Shown in pieces: positions 1-8,662 of a stretch of 64,000 nt of DNA. The notes under the pieces are model-generated. The model made no database searches, had not been told where the DNA came from, and saw nothing but the letters and a program-made list of their open reading frames with translations. Source of the stretch: an uncultured Parabacteroides sp. GTDB lineage: Bacteria > Bacteroidota > Bacteroidia > Bacteroidales > Tannerellaceae. Numbering within the stretch: position 1 is the stretch's first letter; each line of letters starts with the position of its first letter. The stretch spans positions 62,001 to 126,000 of the forward strand of contig NZ_CABUOD010000009.1 in assembly GCF_902493135.1 (NCBI RefSeq), given 5' to 3'. The translations under genes were made by a program, and so were the position numbers.

Positions 1-637
1 GATAAGGAGTATTCTTGGCACGTTCCAAAGCGGCGATAGCCAATTTGGAATCTTTGGCTAAGGAAGCCGCTGCGGCTGCATAGAACTGGACCGTCATGAA
101 TGTAGAGTCTTTTTCAGCAGTCTGAGTCCCTGCGAACATCGGCAGTTCGGATATTTCCACATACTGGTTGAAGAAATCGTATGCTTTCTTATACTCTTGT
201 TTATCAAAATAATAGGCACCACCGTTGAACAGGTACACATGATTTGCACTCAAGATACTTTTGATATCTTTTGAATATTTAGGTTTTACTTTGCCTTTTT
301 CATTCGGCAACTGATCCAGTTCGTAGGCTTTCTGGAAATAAGGTAAAATACCATACAAAGCTTCGTACATAACCGGTTCGTTAGGCTGCTGTCCCAAGAT
401 TTGTTTAGCTCTTTCGGCATTGAACTGCTGATCTTCAATAAAACCTGCTACATACCAAGTTTTAGCGTCGTCTTTGGTTTCCGGATTTTCCAACGCACCT
501 TTGATCAAGGTTCTGGCTTCTCCGAAATCTGCGTTACTTCCTTTCGCAATACTCTGCGCCTCGTTCACAACTTTTTTCTGTGCGAAAGAGGCAGATGCTG
601 CAACACATAGTGCAACTGTCAATAATACTCGTTTCAT
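1..637 (-). CDS. TPR-type secreted protein, C-terminus cut off by the window edge
   Basis: The reading frame starts at an ATG at 637 and stays open to base 1, so 212 residues are visible and the C-terminus lies outside the window. A cleavable signal peptide is clear (MKRVLLTVALCVAASASFAQ). The rest is rich in Ala, Tyr and Lys and carries helix pairs typical of tetratricopeptide repeats, for example around YYFDKQEYKKAYDFFNQY. TPR proteins are protein-interaction scaffolds and the signal peptide places this one in the periplasm or outer envelope. It lies 41 bases downstream of gyrA on the same strand and is probably co-transcribed with it. The exact function is not recognisable. Confidence 0.8.
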   Translation of the reverse strand, partial: MKRVLLTVALCVAASASFAQKKVVNEAQSIAKGSNADFGEARTLIKGALENPETKDDAKTWYVAGFIEDQQFNAERAKQILGQQPNEPVMYEALYGILPYFQKAYELDQLPNEKGKVKPKYSKDIKSILSANHVYLFNGGAYYFDKQEYKKAYDFFNQYVEISELPMFAGTQTAEKDSTFMTVQFYAAAAASLAKDSKLAIAALERAKNTPY

Positions 638-678
638 TTGTGATAGTGATTTGAGATTAATATTTCTATTTGTTTAAA

Positions 679-3285
679 TTATTCCTCCGTTGTTTCTTCT
701 GTATCGTCCGCATTTTCATTGCTTTCGACATCATCAGAGACATCTTCGAAATCGGTATTCCCTATTGGATGTTCATGGATTGCCGCATCTTCTAAAGCTT
801 CACGCTGTGCTTTTTCTTCAGCGATCTCTTCTTCAGTCTGTGACAGCACTTTACATACAGAGGCGATTTCGTCATTACGTTTCCCCAAATTGATCAGGCG
901 TACCCCTTGTGTTGCACGTCCGATGACATTCAGGTCAGATACCTTCATACGGATCGCGATACCGGATTTATTAATGATCATAATATCGTTTTCCTCCGTA
1001 ACATTCTTGATAGCTACCAGTTTACCGGTCTTTTCCGTAATATTGATGGTTTTGACGCCTTTACCTCCACGGTTCGTAATACGATAATCTTCGATGTTGG
1101 AACGTTTGCCGTAACCTTGTTCGGACACCACCAGTACAGTTTCCTTTTCTTTGTCCTTGATGCAAACCATTCCTATCACTTCATCGTTGGAATCGTCGAG
1201 TGTCATCCCTCTCACACCGGATGCCGTACGGCCCATGACACGTACTGCACTCTCATGGAAACGGATGGCGCGTCCGTTGCGGTTTGCAATCAGAACCTCG
1301 TTATTGCCATTTGTCATACACACTTCGATCAGGCCGTCGTCTTCCCGTAATGTGATGGCATTCACACCATTCTGACGAGGACGGGAATATGCTTCCAGCA
1401 GGGTCTTCTTGATCACCCCTTTCTTTGTGCAGAACAAGAGGTAATGGGAATTGATAAACTCCGTATCTGTCGTCAGTTTCTTGACGCGGATGAAAGCGTT
1501 GACCTTGTCGTCCGGTTCGATGTTCAACAAGTTCTGGATCGCTCTACCCTTCGAGTTCTTCGCCCCTTCCGGAATTTCGAATACTTTCAGCCAATAACAT
1601 TTTCCTTTTGCCGTAAAGATCAGCAAGGTGGCATGCATGGAGGCCGGATAGATGTATTCCACAAAATCTTCATCACGCGTTTCGGAACCTTTGGCCCCTA
1701 CTCCGCCACGTCCCTGTGCACGGAATTCACTTAACGGCGTACGTTTGATGTATCCCATGTGGGAGATGGTAATGATCATCTCGTCATCTGCATAGAAGTC
1801 TTCCGGATTAAGCTCTTCGGAGGCATAGACGATGTCTGTTTTACGTTCGTCTCCGTACTTGTCCTTGATTTCCTGCAATTCGTCTTTGATGACTTTCATA
1901 CAAAGATCGTCATTTTCCAGAATTTCCTTCAAATATGCGATCAATTTTTCGATTTCTTCATACTCTGCACGGAGTTTATCCTGTTCCAGGCCCGTCAATT
2001 GGCGAAGTCTCATTTCTACGATGGCGCGAGATTGTATATCCGACAGGGAGAAACGTTCCATCAAACGTTCGATGGCTTCGGCCGGGCTTTTGGACGACTT
2101 GATGATTGCAATGACTTCATCGATATTGTCGGAAGCTATAATCAGGCCTTCCAGGATATGGGCACGCTCTTCGGCCTTACGCAATTCGTATTTGGTACGG
2201 CGGATCACGACTTCATGGCGGTGATCGACGAATGCCTTGATCAGGTCTTTCAGGTTAAGCTGGCGCGGACGCCCGTTCACCAATGCAATGTTATTGACAC
2301 TGAAAGAAGACTGCAAAGCCGTCAACTTATAGAGTTTGTTCAGCACTACGCTCGAATTGGCATCTCTTTTGACATCCACGACGATACGCATACCGGTACG
2401 GTCCGACTCGTCGTTTACATTGGAAATGCCTTCGATACGTTTTTCATTTACCAGATCAGCGATATATTTGATCAATTCCGCCTTATTGACAAGGTAAGGA
2501 ATCTCGGTGATAATGATCTTCTCATGATTGCCCTCCGTTTCGATTTCTGCTTTTCCGCGCAGGATGATCCGTCCCCTGCCTGTCTCAAAAGCATCTTTAA
2601 CACCGGCATATCCATAGATAGTCGCGCCGGTCGGGAAATCCGGAGCTTTGATATATTGCATCAAATCAGCCACTTCCATTTCCCCATGGGCATCGATGAA
2701 GGCCATACAGCCGTCCAGCACCTCGCTAAGGTTATGTGTAGGCATGTTTGTCGCCATCCCGACGGCAATACCGGAAGCGCCGTTTACCAGCAGATTCGGA
2801 ATACGAGTCGGCAATACGGTCGGTTCTTTCAGCGTATCGTCAAAGTTCAGCTGGAAATCAACCGTATCTTTGTCGATATCGCGCAGCATTTCTTCGGCAA
2901 GTTTGCTCAATCTTGCTTCCGTATAACGCATGGCGGCAGGGCTGTCGCCGTCCACCGAACCGAAGTTTCCTTGTCCATCCACCAGCGTGTAACGCATAGA
3001 CCATGTCTGTGCCATACGAACCATTGCGAAATAAACGGACGAGTCGCCGTGTGGATGATATTTACCTAAAACTTCACCAACAATTCTCGCAGATTTTTTA
3101 TAAGGTTTGTCGGATGTGTTACCCAATTCATTCATTCCGAACAAAATACGACGATGAACCGGTTTGAAACCATCCCTAACATCCGGAAGGGCGCGTGAAA
3201 CGATGACAGACATTGAATAGTCAATGTATGCCGATTTCATTTCCTCCTCGATGTTAATCTTAATAATTCTGTCTTGATCAACCAT
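679..3285 (-). CDS. gyrA: DNA gyrase subunit A
   Basis: This 868-residue protein is the breakage-reunion subunit of DNA gyrase, which introduces negative supercoils with GyrB. The N-terminal topoisomerase IV/GyrA fold is complete, with the catalytic tyrosine at Tyr121 in the AAMRYTEARL motif. The quinolone-resistance region reads HPHGDSSVYFAMVR, giving Ser82 and Phe86; E. coli has Ser83 and Asp87 at these sites. The C-terminal DNA-wrapping beta-pinwheel follows from about residue 520, with a GyrA-box-like TNRGGKG near residue 737. The protein ends in a strongly acidic tail. Ser82 is the unmutated state at the main resistance position. A promoter-like TTTC-N19-TACCTTAG lies just upstream. Confidence 0.98.
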   Translation of the reverse strand: MVDQDRIIKINIEEEMKSAYIDYSMSVIVSRALPDVRDGFKPVHRRILFGMNELGNTSDKPYKKSARIVGEVLGKYHPHGDSSVYFAMVRMAQTWSMRYTLVDGQGNFGSVDGDSPAAMRYTEARLSKLAEEMLRDIDKDTVDFQLNFDDTLKEPTVLPTRIPNLLVNGASGIAVGMATNMPTHNLSEVLDGCMAFIDAHGEMEVADLMQYIKAPDFPTGATIYGYAGVKDAFETGRGRIILRGKAEIETEGNHEKIIITEIPYLVNKAELIKYIADLVNEKRIEGISNVNDESDRTGMRIVVDVKRDANSSVVLNKLYKLTALQSSFSVNNIALVNGRPRQLNLKDLIKAFVDHRHEVVIRRTKYELRKAEERAHILEGLIIASDNIDEVIAIIKSSKSPAEAIERLMERFSLSDIQSRAIVEMRLRQLTGLEQDKLRAEYEEIEKLIAYLKEILENDDLCMKVIKDELQEIKDKYGDERKTDIVYASEELNPEDFYADDEMIITISHMGYIKRTPLSEFRAQGRGGVGAKGSETRDEDFVEYIYPASMHATLLIFTAKGKCYWLKVFEIPEGAKNSKGRAIQNLLNIEPDDKVNAFIRVKKLTTDTEFINSHYLLFCTKKGVIKKTLLEAYSRPRQNGVNAITLREDDGLIEVCMTNGNNEVLIANRNGRAIRFHESAVRVMGRTASGVRGMTLDDSNDEVIGMVCIKDKEKETVLVVSEQGYGKRSNIEDYRITNRGGKGVKTINITEKTGKLVAIKNVTEENDIMIINKSGIAIRMKVSDLNVIGRATQGVRLINLGKRNDEIASVCKVLSQTEEEIAEEKAQREALEDAAIHEHPIGNTDFEDVSDDVESNENADDTEETTEE

Positions 3286-3333
3286 TTAGTTTTATATTAA
3301 TTACACTCAATATCTCACCTTTCAAAAAGTGCA

Positions 3334-3364
3334 CTAAGGTAAGGCTTTTCCGTGTATCACGAAA
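3334..3364 (-). promoter_or_regulatory. Probable gyrA promoter
   Basis: Read on the minus strand, TTTC (3364-3361) is followed after 19 bases by TACCTTAG (3341-3334), a near match to the Bacteroidetes TTTG/TAnnTTTG promoter. Transcription would begin near 3327, about 40 bases before the gyrA start. Confidence 0.5.
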
Positions 3365-3403
3365 GTTTTTGGCTCGAAATTTTAGAATTTACTTGTCGGG
3401 AGG

Positions 3404-3510
3404 CATCCGGTTCCGAACTATCAAAATGAAACCACCACCCCATGAAAATGGGATTAATAGGGCGTGTATTTTGAATTACACTTGCGGGTAATATTTTTTA
3501 ACATTCCTAT
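3404..3510 (+). repeat. Dispersed intergenic element, copy A
   Basis: This is one of three copies of an element that share the 18-base core GGGTAATATTTTTTAACA (here 3486-3503). Homology with copy B (37317-37433, opposite strand) extends over about 100 bases, beginning near the phrase TATCAAAATG. The copy contains a perfect CCCAT-GAAA-ATGGG hairpin at 3439-3452. It lies between the divergent gyrA and clpC promoters, with its core ending 153 bases before the clpC start. The rest of the 370-base gyrA-clpC gap contains only the two promoters. Confidence 0.75.
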
Positions 3511-3595
3511 ATGACAGGATTAAGCCGTTTTTCGTACCAATATGACAACTCCGTATTTGATACTTTATTTTCTTTTAAGGAATAATGGCATGGAT

Positions 3596-3630
3596 TTTGT
3601 TAGATATATAACGAGAGTTTATTACATTTG
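3596..3630 (+). promoter_or_regulatory. clpC promoter; decides the clpC start
   Basis: TTTG (3596-3599) is followed after 23 bases by TACATTTG (3623-3630), an exact match to TAnnTTTG. Transcription should start near 3637, so the in-frame ATG codons at 3542 and 3590 would not be transcribed and the ATG at 3656 is the likely start. Confidence 0.7.
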
Positions 3631-3655
3631 CATGATCACAGTACATTATTATAAT

Positions 3656-6241
3656 ATGAAAAATAACTATTCAAAGAGATTAATGGACGTTATTGAATAT
3701 AGCCGCGAAGAAGCTGTAAGGCTTCAGAACGGTTATATCGGACCGGAACACTTAATGCTTGGAATTATCCGCGACGGCGAAGGGAAAGCCGTGCAGGCCC
3801 TGCGCGAACTGAATGTCGACGAATGGGATATCAAAAGAAAGATCGAACGAGAAATTAAGAATACAATCGATGCCGAGGAGGCTGTCCAGCATGATATCGC
3901 AATCAGTAAAACAACCGAGCGCGTACTGCGCATGAGCATGCTTGAATCGCGCTTGTTCAAGAAAGAAGAAACCGGAACGGAACACCTGCTTCTGGCCATT
4001 CTGAAAGAAGAGTTCAATATTGCGGCAAAGGTGCTGAACGAAATCGGCATAACGTACCGCAGTATATACAACTACCTGGTGAGCGGTACCGGCTTGAAGC
4101 GCATGGATGATTTTGCCGGAGAAGAAGACGCCGGACATTTCGAAGGGATCAGCGATGGCTATACCGACGACGATGAAGACGAAGACGATGATTTCTCTTC
4201 CCGCCGGGAGTCTCCCCGCTCCTCTTCCGGAGCCGGCTCCGCACAGCCCAAATCGCCCAACGACACGCCTGTATTGGATAACTTCGGTACGGATATGACG
4301 CGTGCGGCCGCTGAAAACCGTCTCGATCCGATTGTCGGGCGCGAGAAGGAGATCGAACGCCTGGCGCAGATACTGAGCCGCCGCAAGAAAAACAATCCTG
4401 TCCTGATCGGCGAACCGGGTGTCGGCAAATCGGCGATCGTGGAAGGCTTGGCCTTGCGTATCATCCAGCGCAAAGTTTCCCGCGTTTTGTTCGACAAGCG
4501 TGTGATCAGCCTGGATATGGCATCTATCGTGGCGGGCACCAAATATCGCGGCCAGTTTGAAGAACGTATCAAGGCGATTCTGAACGAGCTGTCGAAGAAC
4601 CCGAATATCATCCTGTTCATCGATGAGATCCATACGATCGTCGGTGCCGGTTCGGCCTCCGGTTCAATGGATGCCGCCAACATGCTGAAGCCGGCCCTGG
4701 CCCGTGGTGAAATACAATGCATCGGCGCTACGACCCTGGATGAATATCGTAAGAACATCGAGAAAGACGGAGCTTTGGAACGTCGTTTCCAGAAAGTGAT
4801 CGTCGATCCGACAACTGCGGAAGAGACGTTGCAGATCCTGCAGAATATCAAGGCCCGCTACGAAGAACATCACAACGTGATCTATACGCCCGAAGCCCTG
4901 CAGGCTTGTGTGAAACTGACGGAACGTTACATCAGCGACCGCAACTTCCCGGACAAGGCAATCGATGCGTTGGACGAAGCCGGTTCTCGCGTACATATAT
5001 CTAACATAACGGTTCCGAAGAGCATCGAAGAACTGGAGGCGAAGATCGAGGCGACCAAAACAGAGAAGTTCGCTGCCGTCAAGTCGCAAAACTTCGAGCT
5101 GGCCGCCAGCTTCCGCGACAAGGAACGTCAGTACCTCTTGCAGTTGGAAGCCGCCAAAGCCAAATGGGAACAGGAATTGCAGGAGCATCGCGAAACGGTG
5201 GACGAAGATAAGGTGGCAGAAGTCGTAGCCATGATGTCAGGTGTCCCTGTTCAGCGTATCGCCAAAGCAGAAAACCTGAAACTGCTCGAAATGGCCGAGA
5301 ACCTGAAGAAGAAAGTGGTCGGCCAGGATGATGCCGTCCAGAAGATCGTAAAAGCAATCCAGCGTAACCGCGTCGGCCTGAAAGACCCGAACAAACCGAT
5401 CGGGACCTTCATGTTCTTGGGACCGACAGGTGTCGGCAAGACTCACTTGGCCAAGAAACTGGCGGAATATCTGTTTGACTCGGCCGACGCCCTGGTCCGT
5501 ATCGATATGAGCGAGTACCTCGAAAAGTTTGCGGTGTCCCGCCTGATCGGTGCGCCTCCGGGATATGTCGGTTATGAAGAGGGCGGCCAGCTGACCGAGA
5601 AAGTTCGTCGCAAGCCCTACTCTGTCGTCCTGTTGGATGAGATCGAGAAAGCGCATCCGGACGTGTTCAACCTGCTGCTGCAAGTCTTGGACGAAGGACG
5701 TCTGACTGACAGCCTCGGCAGACGGATCGACTTTAAGAACACGATTCTGATCATGACGTCCAATATCGGTACACGCCAGTTGAAAGACTTCGGCCGTGGT
5801 GTCGGTTTCAGTTCGCAGGCTGCCGGCGAACCGGATAAGGACTTCTCCCGCAGCGTTATCCAGAAAGCGTTGAATAAGGCGTTCGCTCCGGAGTTCCTGA
5901 ACCGTGTGGACGACATCATCATGTTCGACCAGCTGGACAAGGAAGCGATCCATAAGATCATCGATATCGAGTTGCAAGGTCTTTACAAACGTGTGGCAGG
6001 CCTGGGGTATTCCCTGGAACTGACAGACGCCGCCAAGGATTTTGTTGCCACCAAAGGCTATGACATCCAGTTCGGTGCACGTCCGCTGAAACGCGCCATC
6101 CAGAAATATCTGGAAGACGAGATGGCGGAAATGATCATCCGCGCCTCTGTCGGAGAAGGAGATACGATCGTTGTCGACTTCGATAAGGACAAACAGGAGA
6201 TTGTCACGAATGTAAAGAAAAGCGAGCCGGCTGCCGAATGA
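3656..6241 (+). CDS. clpC: ATP-dependent Clp protease ATPase subunit ClpC
   Basis: This 861-residue AAA+ unfoldase feeds substrates to ClpP. The start at 3656 follows the promoter and gives the family N-terminus MKNNYSKRLMDVIEYSREEA. The Clp N-domain (about 1-150) is followed by an unusual acidic, Ser-rich linker (about 165-195, with runs of Asp and Glu). AAA1 has Walker A GEPGVGKS near residue 252 and Walker B LFIDEIH near 320. The UVR/M coiled-coil segment follows near 470-510. AAA2 has Walker A GPTGVGKT near 592 and Walker B VLLDEIEKAHPD near 658. The VGF tripeptide near 713 matches the ClpP-docking loop. The stop overlaps the next gene by four bases, so an ABC transporter is apparently co-transcribed, which is an odd partner. 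Confidence 0.97.
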   Translation: MKNNYSKRLMDVIEYSREEAVRLQNGYIGPEHLMLGIIRDGEGKAVQALRELNVDEWDIKRKIEREIKNTIDAEEAVQHDIAISKTTERVLRMSMLESRLFKKEETGTEHLLLAILKEEFNIAAKVLNEIGITYRSIYNYLVSGTGLKRMDDFAGEEDAGHFEGISDGYTDDDEDEDDDFSSRRESPRSSSGAGSAQPKSPNDTPVLDNFGTDMTRAAAENRLDPIVGREKEIERLAQILSRRKKNNPVLIGEPGVGKSAIVEGLALRIIQRKVSRVLFDKRVISLDMASIVAGTKYRGQFEERIKAILNELSKNPNIILFIDEIHTIVGAGSASGSMDAANMLKPALARGEIQCIGATTLDEYRKNIEKDGALERRFQKVIVDPTTAEETLQILQNIKARYEEHHNVIYTPEALQACVKLTERYISDRNFPDKAIDALDEAGSRVHISNITVPKSIEELEAKIEATKTEKFAAVKSQNFELAASFRDKERQYLLQLEAAKAKWEQELQEHRETVDEDKVAEVVAMMSGVPVQRIAKAENLKLLEMAENLKKKVVGQDDAVQKIVKAIQRNRVGLKDPNKPIGTFMFLGPTGVGKTHLAKKLAEYLFDSADALVRIDMSEYLEKFAVSRLIGAPPGYVGYEEGGQLTEKVRRKPYSVVLLDEIEKAHPDVFNLLLQVLDEGRLTDSLGRRIDFKNTILIMTSNIGTRQLKDFGRGVGFSSQAAGEPDKDFSRSVIQKALNKAFAPEFLNRVDDIIMFDQLDKEAIHKIIDIELQGLYKRVAGLGYSLELTDAAKDFVATKGYDIQFGARPLKRAIQKYLEDEMAEMIIRASVGEGDTIVVDFDKDKQEIVTNVKKSEPAAE

Positions 6242-7152
6242 CATTTTTCAGATGCTTTTGCATGCTACTTATTTTATGCTGCTGCAATAGTAAACCGAAT
6301 ACAGAAGCGGAAGCGATACACGTAGCTGTTTTACGTGGTCCTTCCGCTATTGTCTTTGCACACTGGATGGAAGAAGCGCCCGTTATCGACGGCAAGCCGC
6401 TATCCGTCCGGATAATCGATTCTCCCGACTTGATGCAGGCCGCCCTGATAAAGGGCGAAGCGGATATAGCCGTTTTGCCGATGATCAGTGCTGCCAACCT
6501 GTATAATAAAGGCATCCGGTACCATCTGGCAGGTTGTCCGATATGGGGAACCCTCTATTTGGCCGGTAGAAACGATAAAGGACTTTCCGGTGCTGCCAAG
6601 CCGGTTTTACATATTTTCGGAGCCGGAACGACACCTGACATTCTGACCCGTCATTATCTCCGGCAACACAAACCCGATTACACGCTGAATTATTCATTTA
6701 CTACCGCACGGGAGATCATGCAGGGGCTGTTGGCCGGGAAAGTCGATCATGCCGTTTTGGGAGAACCGTTCCTGAGTATCGCGTTGCGGAAAGACAGCAC
6801 GTTGCACCTATTGGCAGACCTGAACAGTCCCGATTCAACCTCTTTGGGATTTGCCCAGACAGCCATACTCTATGCACCCGCTTTGGAAAAAAGCCGGGAA
6901 ACGATCGACAGCCTCTTGGATCTTTCTTGCCGCTTTGCCGTGGAGCAGCCGGAACAGGCGATCCGCATATTGGAAAAAGAAAACATTTTTGCATCCGGCA
7001 TGTTGACGCCCGAAAGTATCGAACGCTGCAAGATCGACTACAAAACGGCATCCGAAGCCCAAGAGAACATACTCCGCTTCTTGCAACTGATCGGGCAGTA
7101 TGAACCGAAGGCATTGGGAGGAAAGATGCCCGACGAGCAATTCTATAAATGA
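6238..7152 (+). CDS. ABC-transporter substrate-binding lipoprotein
   Basis: This 304-residue protein starts with a short lipoprotein signal (LLILCCCNSKP, with the likely lipidated Cys at about 14-16). The rest looks like the NMT1/THI5-like substrate-binding fold used for nitrate, sulfonate, taurine or thiamine-precursor uptake. Typical phrases include the segment starting IRIIDSPDLMQAALIKGEAD and the later LGEPFLSIAL. It should capture a small ligand outside the inner membrane and pass it to the fused permease-ATPase encoded next. The ATG overlaps the clpC stop (ATGA), and its own stop overlaps the next start in the same way. The substrate cannot be read from the sequence. Confidence 0.8.
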   Translation: MTFFRCFCMLLILCCCNSKPNTEAEAIHVAVLRGPSAIVFAHWMEEAPVIDGKPLSVRIIDSPDLMQAALIKGEADIAVLPMISAANLYNKGIRYHLAGCPIWGTLYLAGRNDKGLSGAAKPVLHIFGAGTTPDILTRHYLRQHKPDYTLNYSFTTAREIMQGLLAGKVDHAVLGEPFLSIALRKDSTLHLLADLNSPDSTSLGFAQTAILYAPALEKSRETIDSLLDLSCRFAVEQPEQAIRILEKENIFASGMLTPESIERCKIDYKTASEAQENILRFLQLIGQYEPKALGGKMPDEQFYK

Positions 7153-8564
7153 CCCGGAAAATGAAGAAGAGCATCTTTACCCTCCTGTCGATAACCTTCC
7201 TCTTGCTGGCCTGGCAACTATTGTCGATGCTGGTACGTTTGCCGGATTTGGTTCCGTCCGTACCCCGGCTGTCAAGCACGCTCGCCGCACTTTTCACATC
7301 CGGCTCATTCTATCGATCAGTCATGGCGACAGTGTTGCGCGGAACCATCGGGATGTCCGTCTCGCTAATGGCGGCCGTGGGAGTCTCTTTCCTTTTCGAC
7401 AAATGCGGGTGGATGTATGAACTTTTCCGTCCGTTACTGGCAATCATGCGTTCCATTCCGGTCATTTCATTCATACTCCTGGCTTTGATTTTCCTGAATG
7501 CGGAAAGTATTCCTTTGATAATCGCTTTCCTGACCATGTTCCCTCTCCTTACGGAAAACCTGACGAAAGGAATACGGAGCCGGCGGAAAGGGCTCTCGAT
7601 AATGGCCCGCCAATTCAGGATCGGACGTTGGAACAGGCTGGCACAAGTGACCTATCCGCAATTGAAGCCATTCCTGTACAGCGGTCTTGCATCCGCAGCG
7701 GGCTTCGGTTGGCGGGCTATCATCATGGGAGAGGTTCTGGCGCAATGTTCGCCCGGCATCGGCGGGGAAATGAAGCAGGCACAAGTTTTTATAGCCGTTC
7801 CCGAATTGATCGCATGGACAATTGTCGCGATCCTGATCAGCTATCTTTTTGACAGAGGGATCAACCGGTTGGCAAGGCAACGATTCCCGATACATTTTAA
7901 TGAGCATTCCAGCAAATTGCCTGCGCCAAAAGGAAATTGCGACATACGGATCCGCGATGTTTCATACCGGTATGGCTCGGATACGGTCCTATCCCGCTTC
8001 AGCTATACTTTCGAAAAAGGATTCATATATGGCATAACCGCTCCGTCGGGAACCGGCAAAACGACCTTGTTGAACCTGATCGGGAATATTTTAAAGCCTG
8101 TGCAAGGAGAGATCGAGACAGACTGTAAAACCGGAATCGCTTATGTATTCCAGGAACCCGAATTGCTCAGCCAGTTGACGATTGCCGAAAATATCGCCCT
8201 CCCCTTGGCGGCCTGCCTGAAAAAAGAGATTGCTTTCGAACGGGCGGCCTCAGTATTGCGAAAGATGGAGTTGGGAGACTTTGCGAATCGTTTCCCTGAT
8301 GAACTGAGTTTCGGACAGCAACAACGGGTCGCGATTGCACGTGCCCTGGCCTATCCTTCGCCGCTCCTGCTTATGGACGAACCTTTTAAAGGTTTGGACG
8401 AGGCTTTAAGCCGCCGAATTATCGAGCGTATCCGCGAACGGCAAGCAGAAAGCGGACAGACGATTCTCTTCACCTCCCATCATCCCGAAGAACTGCGTTT
8501 GTTCGCAGATAAGACAGTCCGTTTGGATCAAACCGGCCGTCAGGAGACTCTTACCGGTGTGTAA
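7149..8564 (+). CDS. Fused ABC-transporter permease and ATP-binding protein
   Basis: This 471-residue protein joins two normally separate subunits. Residues 1 to about 245 form a binding-protein-dependent permease with five to six membrane helices and an EAA-type loop near LTKGIRSRRKGLSIMARQFR. Residues about 265-470 form an ABC ATPase with Walker A PSGTGKTT near 300, signature LSFGQQQRVAIARAL, Walker B LLLMDEPFKGLDEA and switch His in TSHHPEE. It forms an uptake transporter with the preceding lipoprotein, with which it overlaps by four bases. Two fused copies would be expected to dimerise. The domain make-up points to the nitrate/sulfonate/thiamine-precursor class; the ligand is unknown. Confidence 0.88.
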   Translation: MTRKMKKSIFTLLSITFLLLAWQLLSMLVRLPDLVPSVPRLSSTLAALFTSGSFYRSVMATVLRGTIGMSVSLMAAVGVSFLFDKCGWMYELFRPLLAIMRSIPVISFILLALIFLNAESIPLIIAFLTMFPLLTENLTKGIRSRRKGLSIMARQFRIGRWNRLAQVTYPQLKPFLYSGLASAAGFGWRAIIMGEVLAQCSPGIGGEMKQAQVFIAVPELIAWTIVAILISYLFDRGINRLARQRFPIHFNEHSSKLPAPKGNCDIRIRDVSYRYGSDTVLSRFSYTFEKGFIYGITAPSGTGKTTLLNLIGNILKPVQGEIETDCKTGIAYVFQEPELLSQLTIAENIALPLAACLKKEIAFERAASVLRKMELGDFANRFPDELSFGQQQRVAIARALAYPSPLLLMDEPFKGLDEALSRRIIERIRERQAESGQTILFTSHHPEELRLFADKTVRLDQTGRQETLTGV

Positions 8565-8624
8565 GGAATTGCAAGTATTTGGATAAAGAACTCGTCGGCT
8601 GAAGCAAAATAAAAGCCAAACTAT

Positions 8625-8632
8625 TATCTTTG
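8625..8632 (+). promoter_or_regulatory. -7 box upstream of tex
   Basis: TATCTTTG matches the Bacteroidetes -7 consensus exactly and lies 31 bases before the tex ATG. No convincing -33 element is visible. Confidence 0.5.
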
Positions 8633-8662
8633 TGACTCGAATATAAAGAAACGACCCATATT

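Noticed and set aside
1759..3069. A 436-codon frame opposite gyrA.
   Set aside because: It is an antisense shadow of a conserved gene with no family-like motifs and no promoter.
3542..3655. N-terminal extension of clpC by 38 codons.
   Set aside because: It runs through the clpC promoter and is not part of the conserved N-domain.
5237..6244. A 335-codon frame opposite clpC.
   Set aside because: Antisense shadow; composition follows the codon pattern of clpC.
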